Source of the DNA: Sphingomonas sp. BAUL-RG-20F-R05-02 | GTDB lineage: Bacteria; Pseudomonadota; Alphaproteobacteria; Sphingomonadales; Sphingomonadaceae | Direction of reading: 5' to 3' | DNA length: 64,000 nt | Assembly (NCBI RefSeq): GCF_022662305.1 | Contig: NZ_JAKNQH010000002.1 | Location: 434,001-498,000 of the forward strand | Shown here: positions 18,033 to 27,798 of the stretch, piece by piece | Position numbering within the stretch: the stretch's first letter is position 1 | Layout of the letters: each line of letters opens with the position of its first letter | Program-made: the position numbers and the translations under genes | The notes under the pieces: model-generated | What the model was told of the DNA's origin: nothing | The model's database searches: none | The model's input: the letters and a program-made list of their open reading frames with translations, nothing else

Positions 18033-18665
18033 CTATGATACGTTGAGGGTCGGGGGATTCCCGGGTGATTCGGCGAAACGAAGCTGCCAGGCGGGATCGG
18101 CTGCACGCAGCCGGGTCGCCGAGGTCGGGTCGAGACGGAAGCGCAACAGCACGAGTGCCGGCAATCTCCACTTCGTCCAGCGTTTTGCCTGGCGTGCGGG
18201 CCGGATCGAGCGCCGCAGCCAACCCATCGCGGGGGCCGCGCGAGCGTCATGCTCATAACCCGGTCTGGCGATAACCGCAATCGGAACCTCACGCGCGATC
18301 CGCCGCCACCCGCGCCACTGGTCGAACTGGGCGAGATTGTCCGCACCCATCAGCCAGATGAAGTGCTTTTTCGGGTAGCGCCGGGTAAGTTTCGCGATGG
18401 TGTCGACGGTGTAGCGCGTACCCAGCCGCACCTCCAGATCGCTCACCCGGATCGGCGTGTGCCGCGCCATAACCCGCGCCGAGGCAAGCCGCGCGGCAAG
18501 CGGCGCCATGTCTCCCCGCGCCGCCTTCAACGGGTTACCCGGCGACACCAGCCACCACACTTCGTCCAGCCCGAGCGCATCGAGCGCGGCGAGGCTGATC
18601 GCGCGGTGGCCGCTGTGCGCCGGGTTGAACGACCCGCCGAGAACGCCGATCCGGGTCGCCGCCAT
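18033..18665 (-). CDS. nadD: nicotinate-nucleotide adenylyltransferase
   Basis: NadD makes deamido-NAD from nicotinate mononucleotide and ATP. The 210-residue protein carries the nucleotidyltransferase signature GGSFNPAHSGH (residues 10-20), PLK at about 46 and WLMGADNLAQFDQW in the middle. The C-terminal TSATRLR (about 183-189) corresponds to the ISSTxIR motif. The start ATG lies four bases before the aldo/keto reductase stop. The gene heads the conserved nadD-rsfS-rlmH trio. Confidence 0.95.
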   Translation of the reverse strand: MAATRIGVLGGSFNPAHSGHRAISLAALDALGLDEVWWLVSPGNPLKAARGDMAPLAARLASARVMARHTPIRVSDLEVRLGTRYTVDTIAKLTRRYPKKHFIWLMGADNLAQFDQWRGWRRIAREVPIAVIARPGYEHDARAAPAMGWLRRSIRPARQAKRWTKWRLPALVLLRFRLDPTSATRLRAADPAWQLRFAESPGNPPTLNVS

Positions 18666-18671
18666 GCGCGC

Positions 18672-19709
18672 TTAGCTGCCCCGCGCCGGCTGTTTCAGCA
18701 CATTGTCGCGGTAGCCGCCCTGCAACTCCAGCATCCAGCCGGGATATTCGCCGGGCAATTTGCTGACCCTATCGAGCGTGGCGAGCTCGTCCGCCGACAG
18801 CACGATCTGCGCGGCGGCGAGATTGTCGTCGAGCTGCTCGCGGCGCTTGGCACCGACGATGACGCTGGTCACCACCGGCTGATGGAGCAGCCAGGCGAGC
18901 GCGATCCGCGCCACCGACACGCCGTGCGTCTCAGCGATCGCCGCCATCGCGTCGAGCACCGCGTTGCCGCGCACTTCGTCGACCGGCGGGAACTGGCGGG
19001 TGTCGCGGCGGCCTTCTGCGCCCTCGTCACGGTACTTGCCCGACAGATAGCCACCGGCGAGCGGGCTCCACACCATCAGCCCCAGCCCTTCCGATTGCAG
19101 CATCGGCACGATCTCGCGCTCGATGTCGCGGCCGGCGATCGTGTAATAGGACTGTACCGACTGCGGCCGCGCAAGGTTGAGCCGTTCGGTGATGCCGACC
19201 GCCTTGGCAATCTGCCACGCCGCCCAGTTCGACACGCCGACATAGCGGACATGGCCGTGCTGGACGAGGATGTCGAGCGCGCGCAGCGTCTCCTCGATCG
19301 GCGTCGCGTTGTCGAAGCCGTGGATCTGGTAGAGATCGATGTAATCAGTGCCGAGCCGCTTGAGGCTCGCCTTGCACTGGTCGATGATGTGGACGCGCGA
19401 CGCGCCACGGCTGTTGAGGCCGTCGCCCATCGGCCCGAGCACCTTGGTGGCGACCACGACATCGGCGCGGTTCAGCCCGACGTTCTTGATTGCCTGACCG
19501 GTGATCTGTTCGGACAGGCCTTGCGAATAGACGTTGGCGGTATCGATGAAGTTGACGCCGGCATCGACCGCCGCCTTGAGCAGCCCGTCCGCCTCGTCCT
19601 GCCCGACCTGGCCCATATAGGCGAAGAAGCCCTCGCCGCCGAAGGTCATCGTGCCGAGGCACAGTTCGGACACGTACAGGCCGGTGCGGCCGAGTGGGTT
19701 GTAGCGCAT
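18672..19709 (-). CDS. aldo/keto reductase
   Basis: This 345-residue NADPH-dependent oxidoreductase belongs to the AKR (YdhF/Gpr-like) group. It starts MRYNPLGRTGLYVSELCLGTMTFGG, the usual AKR N-terminus. The tetrad is visible as Asp in FIDTANVYSQG, Tyr in the same motif, Lys in VVVATKV and His in YQIHGFD. GRDIEREIVPMLQSEGLG and AGGYLSGKY complete the barrel. The substrate is unknown. It lies between proA and nadD on the same strand, with seven bases before nadD and about 95 after proA, so it may start a transcript of its own. Confidence 0.93.
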   Translation of the reverse strand: MRYNPLGRTGLYVSELCLGTMTFGGEGFFAYMGQVGQDEADGLLKAAVDAGVNFIDTANVYSQGLSEQITGQAIKNVGLNRADVVVATKVLGPMGDGLNSRGASRVHIIDQCKASLKRLGTDYIDLYQIHGFDNATPIEETLRALDILVQHGHVRYVGVSNWAAWQIAKAVGITERLNLARPQSVQSYYTIAGRDIEREIVPMLQSEGLGLMVWSPLAGGYLSGKYRDEGAEGRRDTRQFPPVDEVRGNAVLDAMAAIAETHGVSVARIALAWLLHQPVVTSVIVGAKRREQLDDNLAAAQIVLSADELATLDRVSKLPGEYPGWMLELQGGYRDNVLKQPARGS

Positions 19710-19805
19710 GATGTTTGTCGTCCCGATCGAAGTCAGCCCCGGCCCGGACAGGATATGTTCACGCAGGCGCGGTGCGGCAATGGCTTCGCGGTGGTTTCTT
19801 GGCAG

Positions 19806-21071
19806 TTACGGCCGTACCTGCCCGGTGCCGCGCCCGATCCATTTATAGGTGGTCAGCCCCTCCAGAGCGACCGGCCCACGTGCGTGCAGCCGGCCGGTGG
19901 CGATGCCGATTTCCGCGCCCAGACCGAACTCGCCGCCATCGGCGAACTGGGTGGAGGCGTTCCATAGCACGATCGCACTGTCGACCGCACCGAGGAAGTG
20001 CTCGGCAACGGCGGCATCCTCGGTCACGATCGCATCGGTGTGGTGCGAGCTGTGGTGGGCGATGTGGAGCAGCGCGCCGTCGATGCCGTCGACCAGCCCG
20101 GCCGAGGCGATCGCTTCGAGATATTCGGTGTCCCAGTCGGCATCGGTGGTCGGCACCAGACCGGGCACGATCGCGCGCAGGCCGGGGCCACCGCGCACCT
20201 CGCAGCCGGTCGCGCGGAGCGCCTCCACCAGTGATGCGATGTGCGGATAAGCGCGGTCGATCAGAAGCGTCTCCATCGCGCCGCACACGCCGGTGCGGCG
20301 CATCTTGGCGTTGACGACGATCCGCTCCGCCATCGCCTGATCGGCGGCGGCGTGGACGAAGATGTGGTTGATGCCGTCGAGATGTGCGAGCACCGGCACC
20401 CGCGCCTCGGCCTGCACGCGCGCGACGAGGCTCTTGCCGCCGCGCGGCACGATCATGTCGATCAGCCCTTCCGCAGTGAGCATCGCGCCGACCACGGCGC
20501 GATCGGTGACGGGGACGAGTTGCGCCGCATCGGCGGGCAGACCACTCTCCGCCAGCCCTTGCGCGAAGATCGCATGAATCGCGCGGTTGCTCTCGATCGC
20601 TTCCGATCCGCCGCGCAGGATAACGGCATTACCCGAGGCGATGCACAGGGCGGCAGCATCGGCGGTGACGTTGGGACGGCTTTCGTAGATGATACCGATC
20701 ACCCCGATCGGCACGCGCACCCGCGACAGGACGAGACCGTTGGGCCGCTCGGCCGTGTCGATCACCCCGCCGACCGGATCGGTGAGGTCCGCCACCGCCG
20801 CGACGCCGTCCGCCATGCCGGCGATGCGCTTTGCGTCGAGCCGCAGCCGGTCGAGCAGCGCGTTCGACAGGCCCGCTGCGGTCGCGCGCGTCATGTCGAG
20901 CGTATTGGCGGCCTCGATCTCAGGCGCGGCGGCGCGCAACAAAGCGGCGATGTGCCGCAACGCATCCTGCTTTGCCGCGCTCGGCACGGCGGCGAGCGCG
21001 GCGGCGGCGGCGCGCGCGCGCGCGCCGAGATCCGCGACAAGGGCTTTCGGTAGGGCGATCTGCTCGGTCAT
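19806..21071 (-). CDS. proA: gamma-glutamyl phosphate reductase
   Basis: ProA reduces gamma-glutamyl phosphate to glutamate semialdehyde in proline synthesis. The 421-residue product has PIGVIGIIYESRPNVT near residue 115, GNAVILRGGSEA and the catalytic Cys in RRTGVCGAMETLL (about 258). The C-terminal EFGLGAEIGIATGRLHARGP is the family signature. I chose the ATG at 21071, where the conserved N-terminus starts; the open frame extends upstream into the divergent promoter region. proB is not in this window. Confidence 0.96.
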   Translation of the reverse strand: MTEQIALPKALVADLGARARAAAAALAAVPSAAKQDALRHIAALLRAAAPEIEAANTLDMTRATAAGLSNALLDRLRLDAKRIAGMADGVAAVADLTDPVGGVIDTAERPNGLVLSRVRVPIGVIGIIYESRPNVTADAAALCIASGNAVILRGGSEAIESNRAIHAIFAQGLAESGLPADAAQLVPVTDRAVVGAMLTAEGLIDMIVPRGGKSLVARVQAEARVPVLAHLDGINHIFVHAAADQAMAERIVVNAKMRRTGVCGAMETLLIDRAYPHIASLVEALRATGCEVRGGPGLRAIVPGLVPTTDADWDTEYLEAIASAGLVDGIDGALLHIAHHSSHHTDAIVTEDAAVAEHFLGAVDSAIVLWNASTQFADGGEFGLGAEIGIATGRLHARGPVALEGLTTYKWIGRGTGQVRP

Positions 21072-21182
21072 AACGGTCGCGGTGCTATCACGGCGGCGGG
21101 TCGGTGTGAACCACGACGGCTTCACCCACACCGCCCGCGCAGGTAAGCGGGACGCGCAACGCAAGGTACGGACCCCACGCGC

Positions 21183-22880
21183 ATGATTATCGGCATCGAC
21201 CTCGGCACCACCAACAGCGCCTGCGCGGTGTGGAAGGATGGGGCGGCGACGCTGGTCCCCAACCGGCTCGGCCAGACGCTCACCCCCTCCGCCGTCAGCA
21301 TCGATGCGGGCGGCGCGGTGCTGGTCGGCGTCGCCGCGCGCGACCGGCAGGCGAGCCATCCGGACGCCACCGCCACCGCGTTCAAACGGTATATGGGAAC
21401 TAGGCGGACGACCAAACTTGGCGGGCGCGACTACAGTGCGGAGGAGCTTTCAGCGCTGGTGCTCCGCAGCCTGAAGGAAGATGCCGAGGCGTACCTGGGC
21501 GCGCCCGTGACCGAGGCGGTCATCACCGTGCCGGCCTATTTCAACGACCAGCAGCGCAAGGCGACGCACCGCGCGGGCGAACTGGCGGGCTTGCGGGTGG
21601 AGCGGCTCATCAACGAACCGACCGCCGCCGCGCTCGCCTATGGCATCCACAATCTGGAGGCGGAGGCACGGTTCTTCGTGTTTGATCTTGGCGGTGGCAC
21701 ATTCGACGTGTCGATCGTCGAGATTTTTGAGGGCATCATCGAGGTGCGCGCCTCGACCGGCGATAACCAGCTTGGCGGCGAGGATTTCAACGAGGTGCTG
21801 ATCGGCCTGATGCGCGATCGCTTCGCCGCCGAATGGGGTGCGGCGGCACGCGACGACCGCCTCTACCAGCGGCTGCGCGAGGCGGCCGAGCGGACGCGGC
21901 GCGACCTGTCGAGCGCCTCCGCCGCGACGCTGCGCCTGGTGTGGCAGGACCGTGCTTACGAGATGGAAGTCGAGGCCGCGACGTTCGAGGCGCAGGCGAG
22001 CGGGCTGATCGAGCGGTTGCGCGACCCGGTGCTGCGCGCGCTTCGCGACAGCAGCCTCAGGCCCGATGCGCTGTCCGAGATCATCCTGATCGGCGGCGGT
22101 ACGCGGATGCCGCTGGTGCGCCGCGCCGTCGCGCGGATGTTCGGGCGCTTTCCCAACGCGACGATCAACCCGGACGAGGCGGTCGCGCTCGGCGCGGCGG
22201 TGCAGGCCGGGCTGAAGGCGCGCGACGCGGCGCTGAAGGAAGTCGTCGTCACCGACGTATGTCCCTATTCGCTGGGCGTGAACGTCAGCCGCGCACAGCC
22301 GGGCGGCGGCTATGAGGAGGGCATCTTCGCGCCGGTGCTGGAGCGCAACACCGTCATCCCGGCAAGCCGTGTGCACAGCTTCCAGACGCTCAACGACAAC
22401 CAGACTGAAGTGGTGTTCGGCATCTACCAGGGCGAGGCGCGGCTGGTGCGCGACAATGTCGAGATCGGCAAGACCCGCGTGAAGGTGCCGCGCGGCCCAG
22501 CCGGGCAGCGGATGGACGTGCGCTTCTCCTACGATGTCAGCGGCTTGCTCGAGGTCGATATCGTGGTCGAGCAGACCGGCGAGCGCACCAGCCTCGTCAT
22601 CAACGACGATCATGTCGGCGACGATGCGAAGATCGCCGAACGGCGCGCGCTGCTCGCCGGCCTGAAGACACATCCCCGCGACGAGGAACTGAACCGGGCG
22701 GCGCTGGCGCGCGGCGAGAAGTGTTTCGAGAACTTCCTGGGTGAGGATCGCGCACGCATCGACCATCTCATCGCGGTGTTCCAGCACACGCTGGATGCGC
22801 AGGACCCGCGCGCGGCGGAGCAGGCGCGCGACGCGTTCCATGCCGCGCTCGATGGAATCGAGGGTGAGCGCTTCCTGTGA
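21183..22880 (+). CDS. hscC: HscC-type Hsp70 chaperone
   Basis: This 565-residue Hsp70 homologue is shorter than DnaK (about 630-640). The nucleotide-binding domain spans about residues 1-365: MIIGIDLGTTNSACAVW (phosphate 1), FDLGGGTFDVS (phosphate 2, about 165) and LIGGGTRMPLVRRAV (about 303). The substrate-binding domain follows to about 480, and the lid is short with no EEVD-like tail. These are HscC/Hsc62 features. In E. coli HscC works with J-like proteins DjlB and DjlC; here a J-like gene overlaps its end by four bases (GTGA), so the two are surely co-translated. Clients are unknown. It is divergent from proA. Confidence 0.9.
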   Translation: MIIGIDLGTTNSACAVWKDGAATLVPNRLGQTLTPSAVSIDAGGAVLVGVAARDRQASHPDATATAFKRYMGTRRTTKLGGRDYSAEELSALVLRSLKEDAEAYLGAPVTEAVITVPAYFNDQQRKATHRAGELAGLRVERLINEPTAAALAYGIHNLEAEARFFVFDLGGGTFDVSIVEIFEGIIEVRASTGDNQLGGEDFNEVLIGLMRDRFAAEWGAAARDDRLYQRLREAAERTRRDLSSASAATLRLVWQDRAYEMEVEAATFEAQASGLIERLRDPVLRALRDSSLRPDALSEIILIGGGTRMPLVRRAVARMFGRFPNATINPDEAVALGAAVQAGLKARDAALKEVVVTDVCPYSLGVNVSRAQPGGGYEEGIFAPVLERNTVIPASRVHSFQTLNDNQTEVVFGIYQGEARLVRDNVEIGKTRVKVPRGPAGQRMDVRFSYDVSGLLEVDIVVEQTGERTSLVINDDHVGDDAKIAERRALLAGLKTHPRDEELNRAALARGEKCFENFLGEDRARIDHLIAVFQHTLDAQDPRAAEQARDAFHAALDGIEGERFL

Positions 22881-24607
22881 ACGTGTGGGCGACGCTCGGC
22901 ATCGCGGCGACCACCGATCGCGCGGTGATCCGGCGCGCCTATGCCAAGGCGCTGCGCGTCACCAACCCGGAGGACGATGCCGAGGGTTTTAAGCAACTGC
23001 GTGCCGCATATGAGTTGGCGCTCGCCTATGCCGACAACGCCGCCGCATGGGACGACGCCGACGGGGATGCGCCCGAAGCGGCGGTGCAGATCGTGCTCAG
23101 CGAGGCCGCGCTTGCCGAGCTGATCGAGGATGCCGAGAGTGTGCCCCTCGCCACGCCCGCCGCACCGCGGTTTCGAAGCGAGGCCGTCGACGATGCCGCG
23201 CCCGAGCTTGCCGACCTGCGCGCCGAGCGCGACGCCGAGATCGCGCGGCTGAACGATCTGCTCGGCACGCTGGCTCAGGCGCTGCACGGCCCGTGGAACG
23301 CGGACGAGGCGAGCCTGCGCGAGACGCTGGCGGCGATCCTCGCGCAGCCGGTGCTCGGCGAAATCGCGCTCTACGCCGATGTCGAACAGGTGATCGCGGG
23401 GATGCTCGCCGCGACGATACCGCGCAGCGATGCGATCATGTTCGAGGCGGCGCGGGCGTTCGGCTGGGTCGCCGCGCGGCCGGGCGCGGTCTCCCCAGCG
23501 GTCGCCGCTGTGCTGGCGCGTCTCGACGCATGGCGCCTGATCGAGACGTTCCAGCGCGCCGGTCATCCCCTGCGCCGGGCATGGCGCAGCCTGACACGCC
23601 CGCCCGGCCCCTATTGGCGGTGGCGCATCGCGGCGCTGCGGCCGGGGGTAGAGGCCGGCGTCGCGACGTTGCTCGGGATCGACGGTCCGGTCGCGCCGGG
23701 ACTGTCCTACTCGTTTCAGGCCGCATCGGTCGCGCGCTGGCGCGCTTTGCTCGATCGGCCGCACTGGACGCGCAGCATGGCGGCCGCAATCCCGCTGATC
23801 GCGCTGCTTTCGATCTTCCTGTCCGATGCTCTTGGCTTGCCTTGGCCCGGCGACGGACCGGTCGCGCGCTGGGGTACCTTTGCCGTCATCCTGCTCAGCC
23901 CCGTCGCGCCGTTCGCGGCGCGCGTCGCGCGGGCGCGCTTCCTGCGGCGGGACCATCCCGTTTGGCTGACCCAAGGCTGGATCGGCGCACTGGCGACGGT
24001 GTTGCTTGGCGCGATGCTGCTACCGGCGTCGCCGCTCGCGCTGCTGGTGCTGACCGTTGCGAGCGCGCTGGCGTGGGGGTGGATGGCGATTGCCGCCGGG
24101 CAGGCATTGCGTGCCGAGCGGATCGCACGCCTGCGCACGAGCTGGCTGCCGATCCTGCTGTGCGCGCTGTTCGGTGGTGCGGCGGCGACGTTGCTGCATC
24201 CGGTGCACCGCGGCGCCCTCGCGCTCATGCTGGCGCTGGGCGCGACGCTGATGGCGGCACCGCTGGCCCCGATCGCCGACCTGCTGGCGCGCCTGCCGCA
24301 TTGGCGGGCAGGGTTCGCCGTACCGCTGGTGCTGGCGATCGCAGGCATGGCGTATGGCTGCGCCTGCTTCTCCGTGGCCGGCGAAGATACGCGGCTATTC
24401 TACGCCGCCACGCTCACGCTGATCGCCGGGAGCATCGTGGTCGCGGCGGCGCAGATCGGCGGCGTGCGCGGCAACCGGGAATATCTGGCATTGCGGCTGC
24501 TGCGGGTGGGGCTGATCGGCGCATTCCTGTTCACGACGATCATCAGCATCGGGGACCAGCCGTCGGACACTTCGTCTCCACCTCCCGTCACGCTGCCGAT
24601 GACCTGA
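22877..24607 (+). CDS. membrane-anchored J-like protein (DjlC type)
   Basis: This 576-residue protein starts at a GTG overlapping the hscC stop. Residues 1-55 resemble a J domain (WATLGIAATTDRAVIRRAYA, then KQLRAAYELALAYADN). Where J proteins have HPD, this one reads NPED, as in the divergent DjlB/DjlC group. A region of about 200 charged, Ala-rich residues follows, then about seven to eight hydrophobic spans from residue 300 to the end. It probably recruits the HscC protein to the inner membrane; the orientation puts the J-like head in the cytoplasm. The function is inferred from pairing and fold only. Confidence 0.82.
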   Translation: MNVWATLGIAATTDRAVIRRAYAKALRVTNPEDDAEGFKQLRAAYELALAYADNAAAWDDADGDAPEAAVQIVLSEAALAELIEDAESVPLATPAAPRFRSEAVDDAAPELADLRAERDAEIARLNDLLGTLAQALHGPWNADEASLRETLAAILAQPVLGEIALYADVEQVIAGMLAATIPRSDAIMFEAARAFGWVAARPGAVSPAVAAVLARLDAWRLIETFQRAGHPLRRAWRSLTRPPGPYWRWRIAALRPGVEAGVATLLGIDGPVAPGLSYSFQAASVARWRALLDRPHWTRSMAAAIPLIALLSIFLSDALGLPWPGDGPVARWGTFAVILLSPVAPFAARVARARFLRRDHPVWLTQGWIGALATVLLGAMLLPASPLALLVLTVASALAWGWMAIAAGQALRAERIARLRTSWLPILLCALFGGAAATLLHPVHRGALALMLALGATLMAAPLAPIADLLARLPHWRAGFAVPLVLAIAGMAYGCACFSVAGEDTRLFYAATLTLIAGSIVVAAAQIGGVRGNREYLALRLLRVGLIGAFLFTTIISIGDQPSDTSSPPPVTLPMT

Positions 24608-24650
24608 CGCGCCATTCCTGCGGGCGGCTTTTGCGGCTAGGGGCGCTGCG

Positions 24651-25838
24651 ATGACGACGACACCTTTTGATGCGATCATCCTCGGCGCGGGCGCGGCGGG
24701 GCTGTTGTGCGCGGCAACCGCGGGCCAGCGTGGGGCCCGCGTACTGCTGATCGACCATGCCGATCAGGTCGGCAAGAAGATCCTGATCTCGGGTGGCGGG
24801 CGGTGCAATTTCACCAACCGCGATACCGTTTCGGACCGATTCCTGTCGGCCAATCCGCATTATGCGAAATCGGCGCTGGGGCGCTACACACCGGCCGACT
24901 TCCTTGCGCTGGTGGAGGCTTATGGCATCGCCTGGCACGAGAAGACGCTCGGGCAGTTGTTCTGCGATGGCTCCGCCAAACAGATCGTCGCGATGTTGCA
25001 GGCCGAGTGCGACAAGGCGCAGGCTACGCTGTGGCTTGGCGAGGCGATCGGCGAAATTGGGCACGCGGACGGCGGCTACCGCATCACCGTCGGCACCCGT
25101 ACCGCGACCGCGCCCGCGCTGGTGATCGCGACCGGCGGCCCGTCGATCCCACAGATGGGGGCGACCGGCTTCGCGTACGATCTGGCGCGGCGGTTCGGGC
25201 TCAAGGTGGTCGAGCCGCGCCCGGCACTGGTGCCGCTGACGCTGGGCGGCGAGGAGACGTTGTTCCGCTCGCTGTCGGGCGTGGCGACCGAAGTGACCGC
25301 GAAAACCGGCAAGACCGGCTTTCGCGAGGCGGCGCTGTTCACGCACAAGGGGCTGTCCGGGCCGGCGATCCTCCAGATTTCGTCCTATTGGCGGCATGGT
25401 GAGAGTGTCGGCATCAATTTCCTGCCCGCGCTGGCGGACGGCTGGCTGGTCGCCGCCAAGCACGCGCGGCCGCGCGCGACGTTGGAGCATGTGCTCGACC
25501 GGCATCTGCCCGCGCGGCTGGCAGTCACGCTGGCCGACCGGCTCGATCTCGACGGCGAGCTCGGCACCTTTACCGACAAGCGCGTGGCCGAGGCCGAGCG
25601 GCGGCTGGCGGACTGGCGGTTCGCGCCGAACGGGACGGAAGGTTTCGCCAAGGCCGAAGTGACGGCGGGGGGCATTTCCACCGCAGACCTGTCCTCCAAG
25701 ACGATGGCGGCGCGCAAGGTGCCGGGCCTGTATGCGATCGGCGAGGCGGTGGACGTGACCGGGTGGCTTGGCGGGTACAATTTCCAATGGGCGTGGGCGA
25801 GTGGCTGGGCGGCGGGCATCGCGATCGCCGGCGCGTAA
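24651..25838 (+). CDS. HI0933/BaiN-family FAD-dependent oxidoreductase
   Basis: This 395-residue flavoprotein has an N-terminal dinucleotide-binding motif GAGAAGLLCAATAGQRG (about residues 12-28) and the family hallmark KKILISGGGRCNFTNRD (about 43-59). ATGGPSIPQMGATGFAYDLA lies mid-protein, and the C-terminus shows GEAVDVTGWLGGYNFQWAWA. The HI0933/YhiN/BaiN family includes enzymes with reductase roles in bile-acid metabolism, but the physiological substrate of most members is unknown. It lies about 43 bases downstream of the J-like gene and may be read through from it. Confidence 0.9.
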   Translation: MTTTPFDAIILGAGAAGLLCAATAGQRGARVLLIDHADQVGKKILISGGGRCNFTNRDTVSDRFLSANPHYAKSALGRYTPADFLALVEAYGIAWHEKTLGQLFCDGSAKQIVAMLQAECDKAQATLWLGEAIGEIGHADGGYRITVGTRTATAPALVIATGGPSIPQMGATGFAYDLARRFGLKVVEPRPALVPLTLGGEETLFRSLSGVATEVTAKTGKTGFREAALFTHKGLSGPAILQISSYWRHGESVGINFLPALADGWLVAAKHARPRATLEHVLDRHLPARLAVTLADRLDLDGELGTFTDKRVAEAERRLADWRFAPNGTEGFAKAEVTAGGISTADLSSKTMAARKVPGLYAIGEAVDVTGWLGGYNFQWAWASGWAAGIAIAGA

Positions 25839-25990
25839 CGCAGTCGAGCAGGCTGGGCGAAGGCGCAGTCGCAGGCGTCTCCGCGGATAGCGCCCGAGGT
25901 GCATTTCGGTAAGGGCGTGCTTTCCGGCGGTTTGTCTGCTATGGGAGCGCGCTCAATCGCGCGACAGGCGCGTCCAGCATTCGGAAAATC

Positions 25991-27700
25991 ATGCCCTTTA
26001 CTCATCTTCCCGCGCTTCTTGGCGAAGCGCTCACCGCGCGTGGTTATGCCGCGCCGACCCCCGTCCAGGCCGCCGTCATCGCGCCCGAGGCCGAGGGGCG
26101 CGACCTGATCGTGTCCGCGCAGACCGGCTCCGGCAAGACCGTCGCGTTCGGCCTCGCCATCGCGCCGCAATTGCTTGGCGAGGATGGCACGCTGCCGCCG
26201 GCGCGCGCGCCGCTCGCGCTCGCCATCGCACCGACTCGCGAGCTGGCACTGCAGGTCAGCCGCGAACTCGAATGGCTGTATGGTAAGGCCGGCGCGCGCA
26301 TCTCGACCTGCGTCGGCGGCATGGACGCCTCGCGCGAGCGCCGCTCGCTCAGCCACGGCGCGCATATCGTCGTCGGTACGCCGGGGCGGTTGCGCGACCA
26401 TATCGAACGCGGCGCGCTCGATCTTTCGCAGTTGCAGGCGGCGATCCTCGACGAGGCCGACGAGATGCTCGACATGGGTTTCCGCGAGGATCTCGAACAG
26501 ATCCTCGATGCGACGCCGGACGGCCGCCGCACGTTGATGTTCTCGGCGACGATGCCGAAGTCGATCGTCGCGCTTGCCAAGCGCTACCAGAAGGATGCCT
26601 TGCGCATCACCACGGTCGGCGAGGATCGCGGGCACGGCGACATCAGCTATCAGGCGGTCACGGTTGCGCCGGCCGATATCGAGAACGCGGTCGTTAACCT
26701 GCTGCGTCTGCATGAGGCCGAGACGGCGATTTTGTTCTGCGCGACGCGCGATAACGTGCGCCACCTCCACGCCGGGCTGATCGAGCGCGGTTTCTCCGCG
26801 GTGGCGCTGTCGGGCGAGCATAGCCAGAACGAGCGTAACGCGGCGTTGCAGGCGCTGCGCGACCAGCGCGCGCGCGTCTGCGTCGCCACCGACGTGGCGG
26901 CGCGCGGCATTGATCTGCCGACCGTCACGCTCGTCGTGCATGTCGAACTGCCGCGTGATGCCGAGACGCTCCAGCACCGCTCCGGCCGCACCGGTCGCGC
27001 CGGCAAGAAGGGCACCGCCGTCCTGATCGTGCCGTACCAGCGCAAGCGCCGCGTCGAGATGATGCTGCGCGGCGCGCGCATCGCGGTGGAATGGCTGCCG
27101 GTGCCGAGCGTCGACGATATCCGCAAGGCCGACCGCGAGCGGCTGATGACGCAGTTGCTCGAGCCGGTCGAGGTCGACGAGCATGACCGCGAACTCGCCG
27201 CCAAGCTGCTCGAACAGAAGTCACCCGAGGACATCGCCGCCGCGCTGGTGCGCAGCTACCGTGCGCGCATGCCCGCGCCCGAGGAGATGCTGGCGGAAGG
27301 CCCGGCCGAGCGCACGCCCGGCAAGGAACATCACCGCGAAGGTTTCGACGACGTGGTGTGGTTCCGCATGGATATCGGCCGTCGCCAGAACGCCGATCCG
27401 CGCTGGATCCTGCCGCTGATCTGCCGTCGCGGGCACATCACCAAGAACGAGGTGGGGGCGATCCGCATCGCCCCGAACGAAACCGCGTTCCAGATCCCGC
27501 GCGGCCTTGCCGCCAAGTTCATCGCCTCGGTCAAGCGTACCGCGGGTGAAGAGGCCGAGGGCAACGTGCAGTTCGAGCAGCTTGCCGGCGCGCCACAGGA
27601 GGCGCCGCGCGGCGGCCCGCGCCGATCGAACAATGGCCCGGCACCGGTGCGCCACGCACCCCGCCCCACGCTGCGCACCAACAAGCGCCCGCAGCGCTGA
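25991..27700 (+). CDS. DEAD-box RNA helicase with DbpA-type C-terminal domain
   Basis: This 569-residue ATP-dependent RNA helicase shows the motifs in order: Q (APTPVQ), I AQTGSGKT (about 43-50), Ia PTRELA, TPGR, II DEAD (about 151-154), III SAT (about 184) and VI HRSGRTGRAG (about 330). A DbpA/CsdA RNA-binding domain follows (about 455-515, WFRMDIGRRQNADPRWI and HITKNEVGAIRI). A basic, disordered tail rich in Arg, Pro and Asn ends the protein. This is the CsdA/DeaD class used in ribosome assembly and cold adaptation. It is separated from its upstream neighbour by about 150 bases and is probably transcribed alone. Confidence 0.94.
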   Translation: MPFTHLPALLGEALTARGYAAPTPVQAAVIAPEAEGRDLIVSAQTGSGKTVAFGLAIAPQLLGEDGTLPPARAPLALAIAPTRELALQVSRELEWLYGKAGARISTCVGGMDASRERRSLSHGAHIVVGTPGRLRDHIERGALDLSQLQAAILDEADEMLDMGFREDLEQILDATPDGRRTLMFSATMPKSIVALAKRYQKDALRITTVGEDRGHGDISYQAVTVAPADIENAVVNLLRLHEAETAILFCATRDNVRHLHAGLIERGFSAVALSGEHSQNERNAALQALRDQRARVCVATDVAARGIDLPTVTLVVHVELPRDAETLQHRSGRTGRAGKKGTAVLIVPYQRKRRVEMMLRGARIAVEWLPVPSVDDIRKADRERLMTQLLEPVEVDEHDRELAAKLLEQKSPEDIAAALVRSYRARMPAPEEMLAEGPAERTPGKEHHREGFDDVVWFRMDIGRRQNADPRWILPLICRRGHITKNEVGAIRIAPNETAFQIPRGLAAKFIASVKRTAGEEAEGNVQFEQLAGAPQEAPRGGPRRSNNGPAPVRHAPRPTLRTNKRPQR

Positions 27701-27798
27701 GGCGGTTTCGCCGCGCCGTTCAGGTGCGGCGAAACGAAGGTGATCGAGCGATCGAACGACACTAGCGCAGCCCCACGGCGACGGCTAAGCGACGTGTC

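Noticed and set aside
18249-19967. Long open frames antisense to nadD and the aldo/keto reductase, and similar ones elsewhere (for example 7998-9893 and 4675-5643).
   Set aside because: They lie opposite well-identified genes, are rich in Arg, His and Ala without motifs, and follow from GC-rich third codon positions. None has a ribosome site or domain.
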